Assembly (NCBI RefSeq): GCF_900172275.1
Contig: NZ_FWFT01000002.1
Location: 186,001 to 250,000, forward strand
DNA length: 64,000 nucleotides
Direction of reading: 5' to 3'
Source: Pseudooctadecabacter jejudonensis
Lineage (GTDB): Bacteria > Pseudomonadota > Alphaproteobacteria > Rhodobacterales > Rhodobacteraceae
Positions within the stretch are counted from its first letter, which is position 1. Each line of letters begins with the position of its first letter. This document shows positions 45,722 to 54,357 of this stretch, in pieces. The notes beneath the pieces are model-generated. The model worked only from the letters and a program-made list of their open reading frames with translations. It ran no database searches and was not told where the DNA came from. The translations under genes and the position numbers were made by a program.

Positions 45722-46672
45722 ATGACCAAGCCCCCCCTGTCCCTTTATCTGGCCGCCCCGCGTGGGTTTTGCGCAGGCGTAGATCGCGCCATCAAAATCG
45801 TTGAAATGGCATTGGAAAAGTGGGGCGCGCCCGTCTATGTGCGCCACGAAATCGTCCACAATAAATTCGTGGTCGATGATTTGCGCGCCAAAGGCGCGGT
45901 GTTCGTCGAAGAACTGGACGAATGCCCAGACGACCGGCCCGTCATTTTCTCAGCCCACGGCGTGCCCAAATCAGTACCCGCCAAGGCGCAAGCGCGTGAG
46001 ATGGTGTTTGTCGACGCGACCTGCCCACTGGTCAGCAAAGTCCACATTGAGGCCCAACGCCACGCCGACAACGGCCTGCAAATGATCATGATCGGTCACG
46101 CGGGTCATCCAGAAACCGTAGGCACCATGGGCCAGCTGCCCGAAGGCGATGTGCTGTTGGTCGAAACGGTGGAAGACGTAGCCACGGTCGACGTCCGCGA
46201 CCCCGAGGCGCTGGCTTTCGTGACCCAAACAACCCTCAGCGTGGATGACACAGCTGATATCGTGGCGGCCCTGAACGCGCGTTTTCCGGCCATCGTTGGG
46301 CCCCACAAGGAAGACATCTGCTATGCCACCACCAACCGCCAAGAGGCGGTCAAGGCGGCCGCGCCCAAATGCGACGCGATGTTGGTTGTGGGCGCGCCGA
46401 ACTCTTCGAATTCCCAACGTTTGGTAGAGGTCGCCCGCCGTGCGGGATGCGACTACAGCCAGCTGGTGATGCGCGACACCGACATCGACTGGCGCGCGCT
46501 TGAAGGGATTTCATCCATCGGCATCACGGCCGGTGCCTCTGCCCCGGAAGTGCTGATCAACGAAGTCATCGACGCCTTCAAAGCACGCTATGACGTGACC
46601 GTCGAAGTCGTGGAAACCGCCGTCGAAAACGTAGAATTCAAAGTGCCGCGCGTTTTGCGGGAACCGGCGTGA
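45722..46672 (+). CDS. ispH: 4-hydroxy-3-methylbut-2-enyl diphosphate reductase
   Basis: 316 residues. The three iron-sulfur cysteines lie in [10 protein letters not shown] (Cys17), DATCPLVSK (about 101) and [10 protein letters not shown] (about 200), with the catalytic E in the TNRQ region. It makes IPP and DMAPP, the last step of the MEP isoprenoid pathway, and agrees with use of DXP by PdxJ. The gene ends 11 bases before a 24-bp palindrome. Confidence 0.97.
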   Translation: MTKPPLSLYLAAPRGFCAGVDRAIKIVEMALEKWGAPVYVRHEIVHNKFVVDDLRAKGAVFVEELDECPDDRPVIFSAHGVPKSVPAKAQAREMVFVDATCPLVSKVHIEAQRHADNGLQMIMIGHAGHPETVGTMGQLPEGDVLLVETVEDVATVDVRDPEALAFVTQTTLSVDDTADIVAALNARFPAIVGPHKEDICYATTNRQEAVKAAAPKCDAMLVVGAPNSSNSQRLVEVARRAGCDYSQLVMRDTDIDWRALEGISSIGITAGASAPEVLINEVIDAFKARYDVTVEVVETAVENVEFKVPRVLREPA

Positions 46673-46682
46673 GGCGCACAAA

Positions 46683-46706
46683 CTCTAAAATTCCGGAATT
46701 TTAGAG
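46683..46706. promoter_or_regulatory. 24-bp palindrome between ispH and YdeI-like gene
   Basis: Perfect palindrome (arms CTCTAAAATTCC/GGAATTTTAGAG), third of the CCGG-centred family. Its right end forms part of the GAGG ribosome site (46704-46707) of the next gene. Confidence 0.75.
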
Positions 46707-46712
46707 GCCCCA

Positions 46713-47168
46713 ATGAAGGACTACGTCACATTCGAAGCCGCGGTCGAACCCATGGTCTGGGGAAAGGCCACATACACAATTCTCAGGTTGCCCAAGAACG
46801 TTGTCGATGCGCTTGGCCCGACAAGACGGGTCGAAGGAGAAATTAACGATCACCCCGTCAATCTCGCACTGACCAAGGCCCCCGTGATTGATGATGTGTT
46901 CCTTTATGCTGGCAAATCGCTTTTGCGTCAGGTCGGTATTACGGCAGGAGAACGGGTCGAGGTGCGTCTTCGCCCTGCCCCCGCCGACGACGTTGACGTG
47001 CCCCCCGATGTCATAAACGCGATCCGATCCGCCGGCATTACAGAGATCTGGGGCGCATTGACGCCCGGCAAACAGCGGGGCTTGCTCTATGCGGTGAACA
47101 GCGCCAAACGTGCAGACACACGTCAGCGCCGTATCGCTGCGCTGATCATCGAATTGAAAGGCGTGTGA
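46713..47168 (+). CDS. DUF1905 plus YdeI/OmpD-associated domain protein
   Basis: 151 residues. The N-terminal DUF1905 barrel (TFEAAVEPMVWGKATYTILRLPKNVVDALG...VNLALTKAPVIDDVFLYAGKSLLRQVG) is joined to the C-terminal YdeI-type helical domain (VINAIRSAGITEIWGALTPGKQRGLLYAVNSAKRADTRQRRIAALI). Related proteins are annotated as bacteriocin-protection or OmpD-associated, but the biochemical role is unknown. First of five closely packed plus-strand genes. Confidence 0.85.
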   Translation: MKDYVTFEAAVEPMVWGKATYTILRLPKNVVDALGPTRRVEGEINDHPVNLALTKAPVIDDVFLYAGKSLLRQVGITAGERVEVRLRPAPADDVDVPPDVINAIRSAGITEIWGALTPGKQRGLLYAVNSAKRADTRQRRIAALIIELKGV

Positions 47169-47172
47169 CCTG

Positions 47173-47631
47173 ATGTTTGCATTCAAAGACATTCCCAAAT
47201 CTGCCCTGATCCTTGGCCTTGCGGGCCTTGTGCCCTTCTTCTGGGGGGCGGTAACCATCTACAGTGAGGCCGCAGCGGAGGCGACGATGGGTCTTGTCGG
47301 GCCGCGATTCATCGGGCCCTACGTCGGCCTCGCCTATGGCACAGTGATCCTGTCGTTCATGTCCGGTGTTTTGTGGGGCTTTGCCACCAAGACCGACGGG
47401 GGCCAAGCGGCCACAGGCTACGCGCTGTCCGTACTGCCTGCCCTTTGGGCGTTCTTCATGGTTGGCGGTGGGCCCACATCGGCAGGCATGAACCTGATCG
47501 CGGGGTTCCTGGCGCTGTTGGTGCTGGATTACGCCTTTTGGACGTGGGGCCTTGCCCCCCGTTGGTGGATGGCGCTGCGTGTCATCCTGACAGGTGCTGT
47601 CATTGCCTGCTTGCTGCCGGTGGTCCTATGA
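47173..47631 (+). CDS. DUF3429 membrane protein
   Basis: 152 residues, about five membrane helices: [101 protein letters not shown]. The LGLAGLIPF and SFLGGVxWG patterns identify DUF3429. Function unknown. Overlaps the next gene by four bases. Confidence 0.87.
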   Translation: MFAFKDIPKSALILGLAGLVPFFWGAVTIYSEAAAEATMGLVGPRFIGPYVGLAYGTVILSFMSGVLWGFATKTDGGQAATGYALSVLPALWAFFMVGGGPTSAGMNLIAGFLALLVLDYAFWTWGLAPRWWMALRVILTGAVIACLLPVVL

Positions 47632-48230
47632 CCGTCGATGCCCGCACCATCGCCGTCTATGACGCCAAGGCCCAAGACTATGCCGATCATTTCGACAGCG
47701 CTGGAAAGCCAGGCGCGCATCTGCGCCGGTTCATGGCAGCCCTGCCCACTGGCGGCCGCGTGCTTGATCTGGGCTGTGGGCCTGCGAATGCATCGCGGTT
47801 CATGATCGAGGCTGGTTTTGATGTCATGGCCCTTGATGCCTCGGCGGAAATGGTGCGCGTCGCGGCTGAGTTAAATGGCGTGGATGCGACCCTTGGAACC
47901 TTTGACGATCTGAAAGAGGTGGCGGCCTTTGACGGGATATGGGCGAATTTTTCCCTCCTTCATGCGCCGCAAGTCGACCTGCCCCGCCACCTCTCCGCGA
48001 TTGCACGGGCCTTGCGACCCGGCGGCGTATTCCACATCGGCATGAAAGTCGGAACCGGCACAGCGCGCGACGGCATGGACCGGCGGTATACTTATGTGAC
48101 CGCCCAAGGGTTGGCTGATCTTTTGGCAGTGGCCGGTCTGAATGTCACGGATACGGACACCGGACATGAGGTCGGGTTGGCCGGCACTGACGACCCGTGG
48201 GTTGTCATGATGGCGGTGAACCATGCCTGA
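47628..48230 (+). CDS. Class I SAM-dependent methyltransferase
   Basis: 200 residues from ATG 47628. Motif [13 protein letters not shown] binds S-adenosylmethionine, [14 protein letters not shown] is the acidic ribose-binding motif and [14 protein letters not shown] the post-motif. Similar to small-molecule or lipid methyltransferases; the acceptor is unknown. Overlaps DUF3429 (ATGA) and rnhA (8 bases), so it is translated as part of a compact operon. Confidence 0.88.
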   Translation: MTVDARTIAVYDAKAQDYADHFDSAGKPGAHLRRFMAALPTGGRVLDLGCGPANASRFMIEAGFDVMALDASAEMVRVAAELNGVDATLGTFDDLKEVAAFDGIWANFSLLHAPQVDLPRHLSAIARALRPGGVFHIGMKVGTGTARDGMDRRYTYVTAQGLADLLAVAGLNVTDTDTGHEVGLAGTDDPWVVMMAVNHA

Positions 48231-48678
48231 TCTGTTCGCCTACACAGACGGCGCGTGTTCGGGCAATCCCGGCCCCGGGGGCTGGGGCGCCTTGCTGATC
48301 GCGCGCGACGGCGAGGCCATCGTCAAGGAACGTGAACTCTCCGGCGGAGAGGCCCGCACAACCAACAACCGCATGGAATTGCTCGCTGCGATCCATGCGC
48401 TTGAAACCCTGTCCGCCCCCTCCCGCCTGACAGTGGTCACCGACAGCTCCTACGTCAAAGACGGGATCACGAAGTGGATCTACGGGTGGAAATCGAAGGG
48501 CTGGAAAAAGAAGGGCGGCGAGATCAAGAACGTCGATCTTTGGCAACGCCTCGATGCCGCCCGCGAACGCCATGATGTGACGTGGGAATGGGTCAAAGGC
48601 CATGCAGGGCACCCCGAAAACGAACGGGCCGACGCCCTTGCGCGGGCGGGCATGGCGCCGTTCAAACCCGCGAAATGA
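48223..48678 (+). CDS. rnhA: Ribonuclease HI
   Basis: 151 residues. Acidic active site Asp9 ([17 protein letters not shown]), Glu ([14 protein letters not shown]), Asp ([16 protein letters not shown]) and a later Asp with His ([18 protein letters not shown]). The basic protrusion [10 protein letters not shown] is present. It cuts the RNA strand of RNA-DNA hybrids. Confidence 0.97.
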   Translation: MPDLFAYTDGACSGNPGPGGWGALLIARDGEAIVKERELSGGEARTTNNRMELLAAIHALETLSAPSRLTVVTDSSYVKDGITKWIYGWKSKGWKKKGGEIKNVDLWQRLDAARERHDVTWEWVKGHAGHPENERADALARAGMAPFKPAK

Positions 48679-49295
48679 CCGCCGTAGAAGCCCTCGACTA
48701 CGGGTCGGTCTTTGTCTTCGCCCTGACAGGAGCCCTTGTGGCCAGCCGTGCCCAGCTTGATCTGGTGGGATTTGTGTTTGTCGCCTGCCTGACGGCTGTT
48801 GGCGGAGGCACCGTGCGGGATGTGATCCTGGATCGCGCGGTGTTCTGGGTGGCTGAGCCCATCTTTGTGGCTGTCGCCAGTGTGGCGGCGATCTTCGTGT
48901 TTCTGACCGCGCATTTGCTGGAATCCCGCCTTAGGGCGATTTTCTGGCTGGACGCGCTGGCCTTGGCCGTTGCTGTGCCCGCAGGTGTGGCGGCGGCACT
49001 CGGGATGGGCGCGCTTTGGCCGGTTGTTGTGATCATGGGCATCGCAACAGGGTGTTTTGGCGGACTGATGCGGGATGTGGTCTGCAATGAGGTTCCCTTG
49101 GTCCTCAAACAGGGGGAGCTTTACGTCACATGCGCCTTGTTGGGGGCGGTGACGGCGTTGGCCCTCATCTGGATTGGACAGCCACTGGCCGTGGCCCTCG
49201 TGGGGTGTGCCATCGTCACTTTTGCGCTGCGGGGCGGATCATTGGCATTTGGTTGGCGATTGCCTGTCTACAAAAGCCGCCCACCCCGCCGCTAA
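48675..49295 (+). CDS. TRIC-type cation channel (UPF0126)
   Basis: 206 residues from ATG 48675, overlapping the rnhA stop. Two tandem glycine-rich repeats, [18 protein letters not shown] and [19 protein letters not shown], are the UPF0126/TRIC hallmark, with seven membrane helices. Structures of bacterial relatives show trimeric potassium-permeable channels. Last gene of the cluster. Confidence 0.9.
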   Translation: MTAVEALDYGSVFVFALTGALVASRAQLDLVGFVFVACLTAVGGGTVRDVILDRAVFWVAEPIFVAVASVAAIFVFLTAHLLESRLRAIFWLDALALAVAVPAGVAAALGMGALWPVVVIMGIATGCFGGLMRDVVCNEVPLVLKQGELYVTCALLGAVTALALIWIGQPLAVALVGCAIVTFALRGGSLAFGWRLPVYKSRPPRR

Positions 49296-49327
49296 GGCTG
49301 GATTTAGGTATTTTTGACCCAAAGAAA

Positions 49328-50236
49328 TCAGACAAGGGTCAGTGGTGGCGTCCACCCTTTGAGCATGTCTGCCACGGCGCTGGGACGTTTGCCGGCACGC
49401 TGCGCGCGCATGATTTCGACCGAACCTGCGCCACAGCCGATGTACAAACGCCCGTCCTTTGCGTATGTCTCACCTGCACCGAGCGACGTGTCAGACGGGG
49501 CGGCCTGAAGCAGTTTCAACCGTTCGCCGTCGGCTGAGGTCCACGCACCAGGAAACGGGGAAAGCCCATTGATCTGGCGCGCCAGTTCTGTGGCATCTTG
49601 TGTCCAGTCCAAGCGCGCCTCGGATTTGTCGATTTTTGCGGCATAGGTCACGCCCTCTTGGGGTTGCGGTGCAGGCGAAAGGTCATCCAGCGTCGCCAAA
49701 GCATCAACAATCGCATCCGCACCAAGGCTTCTCAGCCGGTCATGCAATTGCCCCGTTGTCTCACCCACCTCAATGTCGATCGACCGCCGCAAAAGCACAT
49801 CACCGGTATCAAGGCCTGCATCCATTTGCATGATGCACACCCCTGTTTGGGAATCCCCTGCCATGATCGCGCGGTGGATCGGTGCGGCCCCCCGCCACCG
49901 TGGCAACAGCGAGGCGTGGATGTTCAAACAGCCTTTGTCAGGGGCGTCCAAAATCGCCTGCGGCAGGATCAAACCGTAGGCCACCACAACCGCAATTTCC
50001 GCGTCCAATGCCGCGAAGTCAGCCTGCGCATCCACCCCCTTCAAAGACACCGGATGCCGGACCATTAATCCCAAATCATCCGCCCGCGCGTGAACAGGGG
50101 TCGGGCGTTCTTTCTTGCCGCGCCCTGCAGGACGCGGCGGCTGACAATATACGGCGACCACCTCGTGCCCCGCATTGACCAGCGCATCCAGCACGGGCAC
50201 CGAAAAATCAGGCGTCCCCATAAAGACAATCCGCAT
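49328..50236 (-). CDS. fmt: Methionyl-tRNA formyltransferase
   Basis: 302 residues from ATG 50236 ([26 protein letters not shown]). The catalytic Asn-His-Asp set lies in [44 protein letters not shown], and a C-terminal OB fold follows. It formylates Met-tRNA for initiation. It lies downstream of three deformylase-type genes, the enzymes that undo this modification on proteins. Confidence 0.96.
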   Translation of the reverse strand: MRIVFMGTPDFSVPVLDALVNAGHEVVAVYCQPPRPAGRGKKERPTPVHARADDLGLMVRHPVSLKGVDAQADFAALDAEIAVVVAYGLILPQAILDAPDKGCLNIHASLLPRWRGAAPIHRAIMAGDSQTGVCIMQMDAGLDTGDVLLRRSIDIEVGETTGQLHDRLRSLGADAIVDALATLDDLSPAPQPQEGVTYAAKIDKSEARLDWTQDATELARQINGLSPFPGAWTSADGERLKLLQAAPSDTSLGAGETYAKDGRLYIGCGAGSVEIMRAQRAGKRPSAVADMLKGWTPPLTLV

Positions 50237-50258
50237 CGCAGCCTCCTTCATCTGACCA

Positions 50259-50280
50259 GAAAAACTCCCCCCGGAGGGTC
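50259..50280 (-). terminator. Short terminator-like repeat between def paralogue and fmt
   Basis: On the minus strand a CTCC/GGAG stem with G-rich loop is followed by TTTTT. The longer stretch 50247-50280 is repeated almost exactly at 56953-56984. Confidence 0.6.
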
Positions 50281-50295
50281 GGGTCGCCCCAAGTT

Positions 50296-50793
50296 TCACC
50301 GCTTCAATTTTCGCGCTTTCTTCAGCAACATATCCCGTTTTGGGCGGCTCAGGCGGTCAAAGTACATCTTGCCGTCCAAATGATCGATCTGGTGCTGCAC
50401 GGAGGTGGCCCAAAGGCCTACAAAATCCTTTCGATCATACACGCCCGCCTCATTCATGAACCGCACGGTCACAGCACGCGGACGCTCCAGCGCGGCCGAC
50501 ACACCAGGCAAATTCGGTGAGGCTTCTTCATGGCCGCGCAAATCAACAGAGGCATGCAGAATCGTCGGGTTTGCCATCCGCACCGCTTGGCCGCGTTTGT
50601 CGGATGCATCAACCACGGCCAGCCGCAGCCCCACCCCCAACTGCGGGGCCGCAAGCCCCACGCCCGGCATCGCATCCATCGCCTCAACCATCTCGTCCCA
50701 AAGGGCACGGATGTCATCGTTGATCTCATCAACCTCGACCGCAGGGGTGCGCAGGATTTTGGCGGGATAGGGGACAAACGGTCTATGGGGCAT
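50296..50793 (-). CDS. Degenerate peptide deformylase paralogue
   Basis: 165 residues from ATG 50793 (GAGG six bases upstream; a TTG at 50805 is an alternative). Motif 1 GVGLAAPQ (44-51) is kept. Motif 2, normally EGCLS with a metal-ligand cysteine, reads EASPN (90-94), so Ser92 replaces Cys. Motif 3, normally HEIDH, reads HQIDH (134-138), so Gln135 replaces the catalytic Glu. Such a protein should not deformylate by the usual mechanism. It may be a regulator, an inactive partner of the two intact paralogues or of the ribosome exit, or decaying. Confidence 0.85.
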   Translation of the reverse strand: MPHRPFVPYPAKILRTPAVEVDEINDDIRALWDEMVEAMDAMPGVGLAAPQLGVGLRLAVVDASDKRGQAVRMANPTILHASVDLRGHEEASPNLPGVSAALERPRAVTVRFMNEAGVYDRKDFVGLWATSVQHQIDHLDGKMYFDRLSRPKRDMLLKKARKLKR

Positions 50794-51277
50794 AGCGGGC
50801 CTCAAGGGTGGTGCGCGTTTCTGGCGATTGGTGATCGAAGATCACGGCGCCATTCAAATGATCGAATTCGTGCTGGATGCAACGGGCGAGCGTGCCGTCA
50901 AATCGGGCCGTGTGCTCTACGCGATCAAGGGATGACCACCGAAGGGTCACCGCTTCGTGCCGCATAACCGACATGGGTAGATCAGGAATGGACAGGCATT
51001 GCTCATCCATCGCAACTTGTGGGCCTGTCGTTTCCATCACCTGCGGGTTGATGAAAACGCGCGGGTCCCGCACACCTTCTTTCCACGTCACATCAACCAC
51101 AAAAACGCGTTTCAGGATCGCGATTTGGGGGGCCGCAAGGCCACGGCCCTTGGCGGCATACATCGTGTCATAAAGATCGGTGATCAAATCCGGCAGGTCA
51201 GGATCGTCCAGATCGACGGCCCGACAAGGCGCGGACAACACCGGATCGGGCCACAGGCGGATGTCACGCTTTGCCAC
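50783..51277 (-). CDS. def: Peptide deformylase, second copy
   Basis: 164 residues from GTG 51277, overlapping the upstream def by 14 bases. Motifs: GRGLAAPQ (44-51), EQCLS with Cys94 (Gln for the usual Gly), and HEFDH (136-140). All metal ligands and the catalytic Glu are present, so activity is likely. It removes N-formyl groups from nascent proteins. The small change at EGCLS may alter substrate or metal preference. Confidence 0.92.
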   Translation of the reverse strand: MAKRDIRLWPDPVLSAPCRAVDLDDPDLPDLITDLYDTMYAAKGRGLAAPQIAILKRVFVVDVTWKEGVRDPRVFINPQVMETTGPQVAMDEQCLSIPDLPMSVMRHEAVTLRWSSLDRVEHTARFDGTLARCIQHEFDHLNGAVIFDHQSPETRTTLEARYAP

Positions 51278-51791
51278 GCGCGATATCCCGCTTCAGTTTC
51301 TGCATTTTGCGGGTGATCATCTGACGTTTCAACGGCTTGAGGTAGTCGATGAACAGCTTGCCATCCAGATGATCAATTTCATGCTGAACGCAGGTCGCCC
51401 ACAGCCCGTCGAACTCTTCCTGAACCTCTTTGCCGTCCAGATCTGTCCATTTGACTTTGACTTGGGCGGGGCGATCGACCTCGGCGTATTGGTCGGGGAT
51501 GGACAGGCAGCCTTCGTCATAGGTCGACATTTCTTCGGATACGCCGATGATTTCAGGGTTGATCAGCACCATCGGGCGGGGGGCCTCCCCTTCGTTCTTG
51601 ACACAGTCCATCACCAGCATCCGGTGCAGCACGCCGACCTGCGGGGCGGCCAGCCCGATACCCGGAGCATCGTACATCGTTTCGAGCATGTCGTCGGCCA
51701 GTCGGCGGACCTCAGTGTCGATGGACGCAACTGGGTCGGCGACCGTTTTCAGGCGCGGGTCAGGGTGAATAAGGATCGAACGGCGTGTCAT
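51264..51791 (-). CDS. def: Peptide deformylase
   Basis: 175 residues, the most canonical of the three: GIGLAAPQ (44-51), EGCLS with Cys95 and HEIDH (137-141), and the C-terminal helix QMITRKMQKLKRDIARGKA that in related enzymes docks on ribosomal protein bL22. This is the expected housekeeping enzyme. The order def-def-(degenerate def)-fmt with overlapping ends suggests one transcript. Confidence 0.96.
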   Translation of the reverse strand: MTRRSILIHPDPRLKTVADPVASIDTEVRRLADDMLETMYDAPGIGLAAPQVGVLHRMLVMDCVKNEGEAPRPMVLINPEIIGVSEEMSTYDEGCLSIPDQYAEVDRPAQVKVKWTDLDGKEVQEEFDGLWATCVQHEIDHLDGKLFIDYLKPLKRQMITRKMQKLKRDIARGKA

Positions 51792-51883
51792 GGCGCATCA
51801 TGTATGCGCATTGGCCATGCGGCGCAACAAGGGTTGCGCATGCCGGTGGTGCGGCTAGCTTAGACGTTGAAAAGGAGACCCAC

Positions 51884-53053
51884 ATGAGCTTTGACACCCC
51901 TATCGACCGCCGCGGCACCCATTGCGTGAAATGGGACATGATGGAGCCGATCTACGGCGTCGATGCGCAAGACGGGATCGCCATGTGGGTGGCCGATATG
52001 GAATTTCGTCCGCCCCAATGTGTGCAAGATGCCGTCAAGGCCATGCACGACCACGGTGTGTACGGATATTTCGGGGACGACAGCAAATATTTGGCCGCGA
52101 TCCAGTGGTGGATGAATACGCGCCATGGCTGGAAAATCGAACCGGAGTGGGTGTTCACCACCCACGGTCTGGTCAACGGAACGGCCATGTGTGTCGATGC
52201 CTTCACCAACCCCGGCGACGGGGTGGTGTTGTTCACGCCGGTGTATCATGCCTTTGCCAAAGTGATTAACGCCGCCGGACGTCAGGTGGTGGAATGCCAG
52301 CTGACCAACGACGCCGGTCGGTATGAATTTGATTTCGACAGTTATGACGCCCAGATGACAGGCAACGAACGCATGGTCATCCTGTGTTCGCCGCACAACC
52401 CCGGCGGTCGCGTCTGGACCAAGGCAGAGCTACAGGCGGTGGCGGCATTCGCCAAACGTCATGACCTGATCTTGGTCAGCGACGAAATCCACCAAGACCT
52501 GACCTTCCCGGGCCACACACACATTCCCATGGCGCATATCGACGGGATCGAAGACCGGTTGGTGATGATGACGGCCACCACCAAGACGTTCAACATCGCG
52601 GGCTCGCACAGCGGCAATGTCATCATCGAGGATCCCGATTTGCGGCGCCAGTTCGGGGCGCGTATGGCGGCCCTTGGCCTGTCGCCAAATTCCTTCGGTT
52701 TGTTCATGGCCGAGGCGGCCTATTCGCCAGAGGGTGCCGCCTGGGTGGATGACCTTCGCAGCTATCTGGATGGCAACCGCCGCGCGTTTGATGAAGGCGT
52801 GAATGCAATCCCCGGGCTGGCATCCATGCCGCTTGAGGCGACCTATCTGGCTTGGGTTGATTTCAGCGGCACCGGCATGGGCCGCGACGAATTCACCCAG
52901 CGGGTTCAGCAAGATGCAAAGATCGCGGTGAACCACGGGCCAACATTCGGCACCGGAGGGGAGCCCTTTTTAAGGTTCAATTTCGCAGCCCCAAGGGCGC
53001 AGATCGACGAGGCGGTCGAGAGGCTGGCAAAGGCATTCGGAGATTTGCAGTAA
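51884..53053 (+). CDS. PatB-type pyridoxal-phosphate C-S lyase/aminotransferase
   Basis: 389 residues from ATG 51884 (AAGGAGA upstream). Fold-type I PLP enzyme: CSPHNPGGRVW, SDEIHQDL, and TATTKTFNIAG where the lysine binds PLP. The MalY/PatB layout (starts with RRGTHCVKWD, ADMEFRPPQ) points to cystathionine beta-lyase or cysteine-S-conjugate lyase activity, relevant to sulfur amino acids. Exact substrate unknown. Confidence 0.9.
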   Translation: MSFDTPIDRRGTHCVKWDMMEPIYGVDAQDGIAMWVADMEFRPPQCVQDAVKAMHDHGVYGYFGDDSKYLAAIQWWMNTRHGWKIEPEWVFTTHGLVNGTAMCVDAFTNPGDGVVLFTPVYHAFAKVINAAGRQVVECQLTNDAGRYEFDFDSYDAQMTGNERMVILCSPHNPGGRVWTKAELQAVAAFAKRHDLILVSDEIHQDLTFPGHTHIPMAHIDGIEDRLVMMTATTKTFNIAGSHSGNVIIEDPDLRRQFGARMAALGLSPNSFGLFMAEAAYSPEGAAWVDDLRSYLDGNRRAFDEGVNAIPGLASMPLEATYLAWVDFSGTGMGRDEFTQRVQQDAKIAVNHGPTFGTGGEPFLRFNFAAPRAQIDEAVERLAKAFGDLQ

Positions 53054-53148
53054 AGAAGTCTCAAGGCGCGGCTTGACCCGCAGCCAAGACGCCCCAATCC
53101 ATCCCTTTGCAACAGCCCGTGTGTCTTGCGTCGGCCTGTTGCGCGGGC

Positions 53149-53496
53149 TTACCGGCCCAAAAGGGCGATGGGCGCATCATCCGGGCGTTCGAAATCCAGT
53201 GGCGCGCCATCTGCGGCGGCCGTGTTGCGTTTGAAATCATAGACCATTTCATCGCCCTCTTGGGCGGCTGCAACAATCAAACACTGGCTCAGGTGACGAC
53301 CACCATCATACAAGTCGACCAAGCCGCGAAGTTTGGGCGTTGTCTCAGCCTCAACCACGAAGCCCTCGGATGTCAGACGCAAAACGCGAAAGCTGTCACC
53401 GCCTGCTTCCACCCGCAGACGCGATATCTTTCGATCGGCCCGCCGCTTGGCCGCATGCATTTCAGTCCAGATCGACTGTGGTAAAGATTCGATCAT
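53149..53496 (-). CDS. Conserved protein of unknown function
   Basis: 115 residues from ATG 53496 (GGAGG five bases upstream, better than ATG 53508). The text MIESLPQSIWTEMHAAKRRADRKISRLRVEAGG, GFVVEAETTPKLRGLVDLYDGGRHLSQCLIVAA and MVYDFKRNT look like a small beta-barrel protein common in Rhodobacteraceae. No named domain recognised, though the RGLVDLYDGGR stretch suggests a folded soluble domain. Converges with the PatB gene. Confidence 0.75.
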   Translation of the reverse strand: MIESLPQSIWTEMHAAKRRADRKISRLRVEAGGDSFRVLRLTSEGFVVEAETTPKLRGLVDLYDGGRHLSQCLIVAAAQEGDEMVYDFKRNTAAADGAPLDFERPDDAPIALLGR

Positions 53497-53589
53497 CTGA
53501 TCCTCCATCCTTCTGACGAGAATTTGGCATCAGACAGGTAAAGGTCAAGTTAACTCTAAATCTTATTTGATTATGTCAAATCCAGACAC

Positions 53590-54357
53590 CTATGCCTTGG
53601 CCTTTGGTCGCAAGACATGGGGCTTGGCCGCATCATACAATGCTGAATCCGGAAACCCGTTTTCGTCCGACAAAGCAGGCCCCAACAAGATCAACGCCGT
53701 GCGCGTGATCTTGGCCGCACGCACCTTTTCACGGATATCCGTCAACGTGCCGCGAATGATCTGCTGATCGGGCCACCCCACACGATAGATGACCGCCACA
53801 GGACATTCTGCGCCGTAGTGTGGCACCAGCTGGCGTTCAATCTCACGCAAGGCGCGGATGCCCAAATGAATGGCCAGCGTCGTGCCGGTACGGCCGAAAT
53901 TCTCCAACGTTTCACCGGCAGGCATGCCCGTCGATTTCATCGACATGCGGGTCAACACGATGGACTGCGCGACCTCTGGTACCGTCAACTCCTGCCCCAG
54001 CGCTGCGGCTGCTGCGGTATAGGCCGGCACACCTGGAATAATCTCATAGGGAATACCATCAACCTTCAGCCGCCGGATCTGCTCCGCAATCGCCCCATAC
54101 AGGGACGGATCGCCCGAATGCACCCGCGCCACATCCTGCCCAGCCGCATGGGCCTTGACGATTTCCGCATGGGTTTCATCCAGATGCATGGGCGCCGTGT
54201 CCATCACCACGGCCCCCTCCGGCGCAATCGCCACGACATCTGCAGGGACCAAAGACCCCGCGTAAAGGCACACAGGACAGGCCTTGATCAGCCGCGCAGC
54301 CTTCAGCGTCAAAAGCTCCGGATCACCAGGGCCAGCCCCGATAAAATAAACGGTCAT
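53590..54357 (-). CDS. cobM: Precorrin-4 C11-methyltransferase
   Basis: 255 residues. MTVYFIGAGPGDPELLTLKAARLI and VCLYAGSLVPADVV, then VARVHSGDPSLYGAIAEQ and GVPAYTAAAAALGQELTVPEVAQSIVLTR, are uroporphyrin-III-C-methyltransferase-family motifs with CobM-specific AGSLV. It methylates C11 of precorrin-4 using SAM. The start overlaps the stop of cbiG-cobJ (ATGA). Last gene of the minus-strand cobalamin run. Confidence 0.95.
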   Translation of the reverse strand: MTVYFIGAGPGDPELLTLKAARLIKACPVCLYAGSLVPADVVAIAPEGAVVMDTAPMHLDETHAEIVKAHAAGQDVARVHSGDPSLYGAIAEQIRRLKVDGIPYEIIPGVPAYTAAAAALGQELTVPEVAQSIVLTRMSMKSTGMPAGETLENFGRTGTTLAIHLGIRALREIERQLVPHYGAECPVAVIYRVGWPDQQIIRGTLTDIREKVRAAKITRTALILLGPALSDENGFPDSALYDAAKPHVLRPKAKA

